This document shows positions 1 to 4,948 of a DNA stretch of 5,582 bases, one piece after another; position 1 is the stretch's first letter, and each line of letters starts with the position of its first letter. Below the pieces are notes generated by a model. That model did not search any database and was not told the DNA's origin. It saw only the letters and a program-made list of their open reading frames with translations. Position numbers and translations under genes: made by a program. The DNA lies in NCBI GenBank assembly GCA_025360665.1, contig JANYBU010000220.1, forward strand, positions 1 to 5,582, written 5' to 3'. This DNA comes from Nitrospira sp. (GTDB taxonomy: Bacteria; Nitrospirota; Nitrospiria; Nitrospirales; Nitrospiraceae).

Positions 1-192
1 CCACTTGGGCTTTGAACACCGCTGAGTGCGTCCGTCTCGTTCTTTTGGCCATTGTCTGCTCCCTTTCATCGCCCAGTAGGGCCATCAACGGGAGCAGATC
101 CTCCACCTATCGGCGTGTTCAAATTTCCAGGGCCACTTCTAACTTCGCCAATACTTACATTCAGTTCTTGAGTATCTTCAGCGCAAACGCTA
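1..192. other. Stretch without a supportable gene
   Basis: No reading frame here has the composition of a real protein. In the frame of the following gene there is a TGA 24 bases upstream of its GTG, after a proline-rich stretch that looks non-coding. A minus-strand frame runs through this stretch and into the following gene, but it overlaps that better-supported gene. I see no tRNA, clear terminator or convincing promoter. It may contain the promoter of the gene at 193, but no good -35/-10 pair or Shine-Dalgarno sequence is visible. Confidence 0.5.
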
Positions 193-693
193 GTGCCGTC
201 CTTTCTTATCAAAGTCACTTGGGGAAAATGGCAAACCGACGAGCCATGGCTTCCTCCCGGTGAATTGCCAGCCAACGCACTTTTTGACCTAAGATTTCCC
301 AATAATAAGCTCTCCGTGTGGAGTATCGAAGATGGCAATACAAATCTTGATCGAGTGATTGCGGCCTTGGCGGTCAATAAAGGCAAGACAAGCATTGATA
401 ACGTGGACTATATTCTTCTTGAGCAAATGACTATTGAAGAACTTGGGATCAAGATGGAAAAGTCACGAGGAGCAACACCAGATGTGTCAGCAAATGATGA
501 ATGGCATTTTGATCTTATTGAACTCACTGTTTCGAAAATCGTTTCTATAGCAAGATGCATAAAGGAATTGGAAATTTTCAGAAAAAGAGAACCCCAAATA
601 AAGGATCTCATTCGCATAGGGCTTAAAGGAAATCATTTTGATCTTAACCTTGTTGACGAAAAGCTCATGGCAAGGATTCAAGGGTTACAATAG
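193..693 (+). CDS. Unrecognised 166-residue protein in AT-rich DNA
   Basis: I do not recognise the family. The GTG at 193 is the first usable start after an in-frame TGA ending 24 bases upstream; no clear Shine-Dalgarno precedes it. The N-terminus is rich in tryptophan and proline (TWGKWQTDEPWLPPGELP, residues 9-26), followed by an amphipathic region (LSVWSIEDGNTNLDRVIAALA, about 40-60). The rest is charged and mostly helical, with Lys/Glu/Ile-rich segments at 75-90 and 106-145. There is no signal peptide or membrane segment, so a soluble cytoplasmic protein is likely. Base composition is strikingly AT-rich (481-540 is 35% GC) and codons end often in A or T, unlike every other gene here, which suggests horizontal acquisition. 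It stands alone, 274 bases before cstA and on the same strand. It could be the surviving member of an accessory module lying left of the window. Coding status is likely from the balanced composition; function is unknown. Confidence 0.7.
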   Translation: MPSFLIKVTWGKWQTDEPWLPPGELPANALFDLRFPNNKLSVWSIEDGNTNLDRVIAALAVNKGKTSIDNVDYILLEQMTIEELGIKMEKSRGATPDVSANDEWHFDLIELTVSKIVSIARCIKELEIFRKREPQIKDLIRIGLKGNHFDLNLVDEKLMARIQGLQ

Positions 694-763
694 TAAAGAC
701 ATCCATTCAAGTTCCTCTCTCGCCTAGTGTTAGGTCTCTGAAAATCTAGTCTATCGCGTTAAA

Positions 764-793
764 TTGATAAAGATTTATCCCGCTCCCGATAAA
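764..793 (+). promoter_or_regulatory. Possible sigma-70-type promoter for cstA
   Basis: TTGATA at 764-769 matches five of six bases of the -35 consensus. After an 18-base spacer, GATAAA at 788-793 matches four of six bases of the -10 consensus. Transcription from here would give a leader of roughly 165 bases before the cstA start chosen at 968. The AT-rich patch stands out between two more GC-rich stretches. The call rests on sequence match only. Confidence 0.35.
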
Positions 794-834
794 ATGATCG
801 TAGGTTTGTCGGGTGTATTCCTGGTCATTTATCG
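766..834. repeat. Two inverted pairs of GATAAA half-sites, possible operator
   Basis: GATAAA at 766-771 and TTTATC at 774-779 form a perfect 6-bp inverted repeat with a 2-bp spacer. A second pair uses GATAAA at 788-793 and TTTATC at 828-833. Its arms extend imperfectly (787-799 with 823-834, one bulge and one mismatch), so it could form a hairpin around a 23-base loop. The first pair lies between the putative -35 and -10 elements of cstA and the second overlaps the -10 and early leader, which is where a repressor or attenuator would sit. No known regulator site is recognised, and I see no CRP-like site. Confidence 0.4.
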
Positions 835-955
835 CAAGCTTGGCCAGCGCCGATTTTCTACAGGAATGACTAGTTGATAGTGGAATATCTGCGAGAGGTT
901 CCTCCCTGATGTCTTAATGGAGGTGTCCGGTTGCCCCTTTCCTACAGTGTCGTAT

Positions 956-959
956 AGGA
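956..959 (+). promoter_or_regulatory. Ribosome binding site deciding the cstA start
   Basis: AGGA at 956-959 lies 8 bases before the ATG at 968. The in-frame ATGs at 917 and 959 lack a correctly spaced Shine-Dalgarno: the nearest to 917 is GAGAGG at 893-898, 18 bases away, and 959 overlaps this site. Translation from 968 also begins immediately before the first membrane segment, as in known CstA proteins. Confidence 0.55.
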
Positions 960-967
960 TGCCGCGC

Positions 968-2977
968 ATGTCGGCGTTAAAGCTGGTGCTTTGGGGATTC
1001 CTCGCCGTTCTCGGCTCGGTTGCGCTTGCCTTTGTTGTCGGGTTTGTCAATCCACAGGAAAAAGTGAATGGTCTCTGGCTGGTCGTGGCGGCGGTCTGTA
1101 TTTATGTGCTCGCGTTTCGTTTCTATGGCCGCTGGATTTCTCGGCGCGTTGTTGAACTGAACGATCAGCGTGTGACGCCGGCGGTGCGCTTGAATGACGG
1201 AATCAATTTTCATCCCACTAATAAGTACGTGTTGTTCGGCCATCACTTCGCGGCGATTGCTGGAGCGGGGCCGCTGCTTGGGCCGGTCTTGGCGGCGCAG
1301 TTCGGATTCTTGCCAGGTTTTCTTTGGCTGGTGATCGGTGCGGTGTTGGCTGGAGCGGTACAGGACTTCATAATCCTGGTTGCGTCGATGCGGCGGAATG
1401 GCCGCTCACTTCCTGAAATTGCGCGCGATGAACTGGGCCTTGTCACCGGCACGGCGACGGCGGTGGCGGTGCTCTTCATCGTGGTGGTGGCGCTGGCGGG
1501 GCTGGGTTTTGCTGTCGTGAATGCGCTCTATCTCAATGCCTGGGGCACCTTCACGATTGCGATGACGATTCCCATCGGTTTCATCATGGGTTTCTACCTT
1601 CAAAATTTTCGGCCTGGTCAGGTGGCGGAAGTCTCTCTGATCGGTGTGGTGCTGTTGGTTGCGGCTGTGATCTTCGGGCGGGTGGTCGCTCAGTCTTCGG
1701 TGGCCGGATGGTTCGAGCTTGAGCGAACGATGTTGGTGTGGGGACTGGCCGGCTATGGGTTTCTCGCGTCTGTCTTGCCTGGTTGGATGCTCCTGGTTCC
1801 GCGCGGGTATCTCTCCACCTTCATGAAGCTCGGGGTGGTGGCGTTGCTGGGGGTGGGTGTGGTTCTGATGGCGCCGACGATCGAGATGCCGCGCGTCACC
1901 ATATTCGCCAGCGGAGGCGGACCGGTTATTCCCGGTACGCTTTTCCCCTTTCTCTTCATCACGATTGCCTGTGGAGCCGTGTCGGGCTTTCACTCGCTGG
2001 TCTCTTCCGGGACCACGCCGAAGATGATCGAGCAGGAATCCCAGGCCACGGTTGGCTACGGGGCGATGTTGTTGGAAAGTTTTGTCGGTGTGATGGCCTT
2101 GATTGCGGCCTCGGTGTTGATTCCCGGTGATTATCTGGCGATCAATACGATGCTCTCGCCCGAGGCGCTGGCTGCGATGGGCTTTCCTGTCTCGCGGATT
2201 CAGGAACTTTCGCAACTCGTGGAGGCGGATGTAGCGGGTCGGCCTGGCGGGGCCGTGTCCTTGGCGGTCGGCATGGCGTCCATTTTTTCCGCGCTCCCTG
2301 GTATGGCTGGGTTGATGGCCTATTGGTATCAATTTGCGCTGGTGTTCGAAGCCTTGTTTATTCTGACGACGATCGATACAGGCACGCGCGTGGGGCGTTA
2401 TCTCATCCAGGAGATGGGCGGGCGCTTCTACCCTCCGTTGAGGCGGATGAATTGGTGGCCTGGCGTGGTGGTGAGCAGCGGGCTGATAGTGGGAGCCTGG
2501 GGCTATCTCATCGGCACCGGCAGCATTTCGACGCTCTGGCCGATGTTCGGGGCAGCGAATCAGTTGCTCGGTACCCTGGCCCTCTGTATCGGGACGACGG
2601 TGCTCATTAAGATGCGGAAGGCGCAATATCTGTGGATCACAGCGCTGCCGATGTTGTTTGTCGGAACCGTCACGTTGGTCGGGTCCTACGAGATGTTCGG
2701 CATGTTTGTGACCAAGGCGGCGTCTCTTGCCGATAGCGGGCAGGCTTTTGCCCTGTACCTGGATGCGGGGCTGGTGGCATTGGTGGCCTTGCTCGCGGTG
2801 ATCGTCTTGAGCGATAGTATCAGGCAGTGGTATGGCTATGTGATCTTGAAGCGGCCGTTCACCAGCAGCGAAGTGGTGGTGATGGCAGGAGGAAGTTCGC
2901 CGGGAAGACTTCAGACGACGATTCGTCATGATGAGGAGGAGCAGCGGTGGCAGTTGCCCGGTGGGGGGTGCTGTTGA
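968..2977 (+). CDS. cstA: CstA/BtsT-family carbon starvation transporter
   Basis: This is an inner-membrane transporter of the CstA family; E. coli members take up peptides or pyruvate with protons during carbon limitation. The product from ATG 968 is 669 residues, close to the ~700 of E. coli CstA and BtsT. I recognise the family signatures: TPAVRLNDG (70-78), GHHFAAIAGAGP (91-102), VLAGAVQDF (126-134), ITIACGAVSGFHSLVSSGTT (331-350), EALFILTTIDTGTR (461-474) and LWPMFGAANQ (523-532). Hydrophobic segments recur from residue 5 to about 615, consistent with well over ten transmembrane helices. The loop at about 394-427 is shorter than in E. coli CstA. The hydrophilic C-terminus (about 618-669) differs from E. 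coli and ends in GGGCC. No YbdD-like small partner gene, often found next to cstA, follows. An upstream ATG at 917 would add 17 residues but lacks a well-placed Shine-Dalgarno. Whether the substrate is pyruvate or peptides cannot be read from the sequence. Confidence 0.95.
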   Translation: MSALKLVLWGFLAVLGSVALAFVVGFVNPQEKVNGLWLVVAAVCIYVLAFRFYGRWISRRVVELNDQRVTPAVRLNDGINFHPTNKYVLFGHHFAAIAGAGPLLGPVLAAQFGFLPGFLWLVIGAVLAGAVQDFIILVASMRRNGRSLPEIARDELGLVTGTATAVAVLFIVVVALAGLGFAVVNALYLNAWGTFTIAMTIPIGFIMGFYLQNFRPGQVAEVSLIGVVLLVAAVIFGRVVAQSSVAGWFELERTMLVWGLAGYGFLASVLPGWMLLVPRGYLSTFMKLGVVALLGVGVVLMAPTIEMPRVTIFASGGGPVIPGTLFPFLFITIACGAVSGFHSLVSSGTTPKMIEQESQATVGYGAMLLESFVGVMALIAASVLIPGDYLAINTMLSPEALAAMGFPVSRIQELSQLVEADVAGRPGGAVSLAVGMASIFSALPGMAGLMAYWYQFALVFEALFILTTIDTGTRVGRYLIQEMGGRFYPPLRRMNWWPGVVVSSGLIVGAWGYLIGTGSISTLWPMFGAANQLLGTLALCIGTTVLIKMRKAQYLWITALPMLFVGTVTLVGSYEMFGMFVTKAASLADSGQAFALYLDAGLVALVALLAVIVLSDSIRQWYGYVILKRPFTSSEVVVMAGGSSPGRLQTTIRHDEEEQRWQLPGGGCC

Positions 2978-2982
2978 GGGGG

Positions 2983-3209
2983 AGGGGATGGAGGCTGATG
3001 ATCTTCTGTGCTCGCGCAACGCGCGGCCTCAGAAGGAGGGGAAGGGAGCGGCCAGGTGCCCTTCTTGCTCGCAGAACGCGCACGGTGAAACTGTGCTCGT
3101 TCGATGCGCGCAGTAAAGGGCAGCCTTGGCCACTCCCTTATAGTGAGGTATAGAGAATTGGAAGGACCTCGTTGGACGCGCACAGTGGGAGATCAAGCAG
3201 GCCACCCCT
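2983..3209. repeat. Long imperfect palindrome between cstA and yajQ
   Basis: The whole intergenic stretch folds back on itself. Matching blocks, outside to inside: 2983-2987 with 3205-3209 (AGGGG/CCCCT); 2989-2991 with 3202-3204; 3006-3011 with 3180-3185 (CTGTGC/GCACAG); 3017-3021 with 3170-3174 (CAACG/CGTTG); 3042-3063 with 3116-3139 (a long arm with one mismatch and short bulges); 3071-3078 with 3098-3107; and 3080-3083 with 3093-3096. The right half carries about 14 extra bases near 3140-3160. A 20-base motif of the form CTCG, four or five variable bases, then RYGCGC recurs in direct orientation at 3011, 3068, 3096 and 3168. It starts 5 bases after the cstA stop. It resembles a dispersed palindromic or MITE-like intergenic element with no protein of its own, and may also act as a transcription terminator or mRNA stabiliser. 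Confidence 0.65.
3126..3154 (+). promoter_or_regulatory. Weak candidate promoter for yajQ inside the palindrome
   Basis: TTGGCC (3126-3131) and TATAGA (3149-3154) are separated by 17 bases, each matching four of six consensus bases. The -10 lies in the extra, AT-richer part of the right half of the palindrome. It would give a leader of about 110 bases. Support is weak. Confidence 0.25.
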
Positions 3210-3261
3210 TGGAATATCGAAGAATGTTTTCTGCAGGAAAGAAAATAGATGACGTGAGAAG

Positions 3262-3269
3262 AGGAGGGG
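3262..3269 (+). promoter_or_regulatory. Strong ribosome binding site for the yajQ GTG start
   Basis: AGGAGGGG ends 3 bases before the GTG at 3273, or 5 bases if AGGAGG is taken as the core. It supports this non-ATG start over the in-frame ATG 41 bases downstream, which would remove the conserved N-terminal strand of the protein. Confidence 0.75.
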
Positions 3270-3272
3270 ATC

Positions 3273-3770
3273 GTGGCTGAGCAATTTTCGTTCGATGTGG
3301 TTTCGGAAGTGGACATGCAAGAGATGAAGAATGTCGTCGATCAGGCGACGAAGGAGGTCAAACAGCGCTTCGACTTCAAAGACTCGAAGACGGAGATTAC
3401 GTTGAAAGAGAAGGAAAAGGAACTCTCACTTGTCTCCGACGATGAGTATAAGCTCAATGCGGTGAACGACATTATCAAGGCCAAGTGTGTGAAGCGCGGG
3501 GTCTCGCTGAAGGCCTTCACCTATGGGACTGTGGAGCCGGCGCTGAGTGGGACGGTGCGCCAGGTGGCGAAGATTCAAAGCGGGATTGCGGCGGACAAGG
3601 CGAAAGAGGTGACGAAGGCTATCAAGGAGTCAAAATTGAAAGTGCAAGCGCAGATTCAAGGTGAGCAAGTGCGCGTGCTGAGCAAGAGCAAGGATGATCT
3701 TCAAGCTGCCATGGCGTTTCTCAGGAGCCAGGATTTTGGGATTGATCTACAGTTCACCAACTACCGCTAG
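3273..3770 (+). CDS. yajQ: YajQ-family (DUF520) nucleotide-binding protein
   Basis: The product is a small cytoplasmic protein of 165 residues, against 163 in E. coli YajQ. The family folds as two ferredoxin-like domains; members have been reported to bind cyclic di-GMP (Xanthomonas) and to interact with nucleic acids. Recognised conserved parts are the start FSFDVVSEVDMQE (5-17), RFDFKDSKT (32-40), the stretch KESKLKVQAQIQG (118-130), nearly identical to E. coli, and SKSKDDLQAAMAFLR (137-151). The GTG start at 3273 is fixed by a strong Shine-Dalgarno and by the N-terminus matching the family. It is preceded by a long palindrome and followed 2 bases after its stop by another, so it is probably its own transcription unit. 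Lysine-rich composition is normal for the family. Whether this protein senses cyclic di-GMP is an inference from homologues. Confidence 0.95.
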   Translation: MAEQFSFDVVSEVDMQEMKNVVDQATKEVKQRFDFKDSKTEITLKEKEKELSLVSDDEYKLNAVNDIIKAKCVKRGVSLKAFTYGTVEPALSGTVRQVAKIQSGIAADKAKEVTKAIKESKLKVQAQIQGEQVRVLSKSKDDLQAAMAFLRSQDFGIDLQFTNYR

Positions 3771-3772
3771 AA

Positions 3773-3898
3773 CAGGATGCTGAAACAGGTCCCCAACTGC
3801 GTTCTCAGTCGATCGAACACCTCAACGTGCATACGGCAGCACGCCTCGGCGTTCGATTCTCCCTGCGGCCTTGTTGGATGACCTGTTTGAGCATCCTG
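3773..3898. repeat. 126-bp palindromic element with 18-bp inverted ends
   Basis: The ends, CAGGATGCTGAAACAGGT (3773-3790) and its near-exact reverse complement (3881-3898), match at 17 of 18 positions. Imperfect pairing continues inward (CCAAC at 3793-3797 with GTTGG at 3873-3877, and ATCGAAC at 3812-3818 with GTTCGAT at 3851-3857). It closes on CGTGC (3826-3830) and GCACG (3839-3843) around an 8-base loop. The whole gap between the yajQ stop and the next gene is nearly filled by it. It resembles a family of dispersed palindromes that I recall as common in Nitrospira genomes, with ends like AGGATGCTGAAA; that recollection is unchecked. As RNA it would form a long hairpin and could end yajQ transcripts, although no T-run follows. 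Confidence 0.8.
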
Positions 3899-3922
3899 GA
3901 TTGATTCTGCAACGTTCAACGC

Positions 3923-4942
3923 ATGACACACGTTCTTGCCTTTCTGCTTCTTTTTATCGCGGCTCTCTCCGGCTGCAATCGCAGCGACGCCATCGTCGTT
4001 ATCCAGCTCCATCCGAAGAATCCTGACATCATCTACGTCGCGACGAACGACTACATCTATAAGACGCGCGATGGGGGCCAGACCTGGGCAAATCTGTCAC
4101 AGGGCATGAGCCACTCGCGCGTGATTTCGATGGCGCTTGATCCGGCCTACCCGGCCACGGTGTACGCCGGGACGAAGGGCGACGCGGTATACAAGAGTTA
4201 CGATGGATGGCAGCGTTGGGTTTCGCAACGAACTGGGTTGGATGATGTGACGATCTCTTCCGTGGTCAATCAGTTTGTCTTCGATCCGGCAGACAACCAG
4301 CATCTGTTCGCCGCGACGACGATGGGCGTGTTCGAAACCAAGAATGCCGGCGACAGTTGGACGAAGCGAATGGAGGGCATGAAAGAAGTGCTGATGGTGG
4401 TGACGCTCGGCCTGGACTCCACGAGGCCAAGCATCCTCTACGCGGGCACGAGTGGCGGCGTTTATAAATCAGTCGATCAAGCGGGACATTGGGAAAAAGT
4501 GAATAACGGACTCGTGTCCCCAGCCATCATCAAATCGTCACGTGCGCTGAATGTCACGGCGACGCTGGTCGATTCCTATGAGCCGGACACGGTGTATGCC
4601 GCGACGCTCGAGGGGCTTTATAAGTCGACGGATGCGGCGACGTCGTGGGTGCGCATCGGCCAGTCCCTGCAGGACCAAATGGTGTTTTCGATGGTCTTGG
4701 ATCGGACGAGAAAGGGCGTGATCTACCTGGGTGGCCGGGAAGGCATCCACCGGAGCGAAGACGGCGGGACCACATGGACCACGCTGAACAAGGGTCTTGC
4801 GACACTCAATGTCCGCTCGCTCGTGCAGAGCCAGACCGATCCGAAGCTATTTTATCTTGGGACGAATGGGAGCGGTCTGTACAAGAGCAAGAATAGGGGA
4901 GAGACGTGGGAATCAGTCCCCACTGTGCTTCCTAGTCAGTAG
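3923..4942 (+). CDS. Lipoprotein with seven-bladed Asp-box (BNR-like) beta-propeller
   Basis: The 339-residue product starts with a lipoprotein signal peptide: a hydrophobic core at 4-15 and a lipobox LSGC with the lipidated cysteine at residue 18. The residue at +2 is Asn, not Asp, which is compatible with outer-membrane anchoring. The mature part carries seven Asp-box motifs ending in Trp, 43-52 residues apart: 48-55 (TRDGGQTW), 92-99, 139-146, 183-190, 235-242, 278-285 (SEDGGTTW) and 322-329. Most are preceded by a strand such as IYVAT or VYAGT and then a YKS-type turn. Seven units predict a closed seven-bladed propeller like those of sialidase-like, Ycf48 and sortilin proteins. Catalytic residues of a glycosidase are not recognisable, so a binding or assembly role is more likely than hydrolysis. 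ATG 3923 is the only in-frame start after TGA 3902; no clear Shine-Dalgarno is seen. A palindromic repeat ends 24 bases upstream. The exact partner is unknown. Confidence 0.88.
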   Translation: MTHVLAFLLLFIAALSGCNRSDAIVVIQLHPKNPDIIYVATNDYIYKTRDGGQTWANLSQGMSHSRVISMALDPAYPATVYAGTKGDAVYKSYDGWQRWVSQRTGLDDVTISSVVNQFVFDPADNQHLFAATTMGVFETKNAGDSWTKRMEGMKEVLMVVTLGLDSTRPSILYAGTSGGVYKSVDQAGHWEKVNNGLVSPAIIKSSRALNVTATLVDSYEPDTVYAATLEGLYKSTDAATSWVRIGQSLQDQMVFSMVLDRTRKGVIYLGGREGIHRSEDGGTTWTTLNKGLATLNVRSLVQSQTDPKLFYLGTNGSGLYKSKNRGETWESVPTVLPSQ

Positions 4943-4948
4943 TGTGGA

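Noticed and set aside
66..395. Minus-strand 109-residue frame overlapping the start of the 193-693 gene
   Set aside because: It overlaps the plus-strand gene, whose protein has balanced composition over 166 residues; the minus product lacks a coherent pattern and a ribosome binding site.
720..745. CCTA...TAGG hairpin after the 193-693 gene as a terminator
   Set aside because: The stem is only 4 bp with no extended pairing and no T-run.
2975..2995. Reading the cstA TGA (after Cys-Cys) as selenocysteine
   Set aside because: Read-through would add only six residues before another in-frame TGA, and no SECIS-like hairpin follows at the expected distance.
1406..3019. 537-residue minus-strand frame opposite cstA
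   Set aside because: It is dominated by His, Arg, Pro and Gln, the usual shadow of a GC-rich membrane-protein gene, while the plus strand is unmistakably CstA.
3227..3240. Near-palindrome centred on CTGCAG just before yajQ, considered as an operator
   Set aside because: It is only 14 bp with one mispair in an A/T-rich run; too likely by chance to call.
2926..3316. Several short frames on both strands between cstA and yajQ
   Set aside because: They run through the palindrome, where GC-rich symmetric sequence keeps frames open on both strands; products are Arg/Cys/Ser-rich and have no ribosome binding sites or family resemblance.
3923..4942. Sialidase (neuraminidase) activity from the Asp boxes
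   Set aside because: Asp boxes mark the fold, not the activity; the Arg triad and Phe/Tyr-Arg-Ile-Pro motif of sialidases are not seen.
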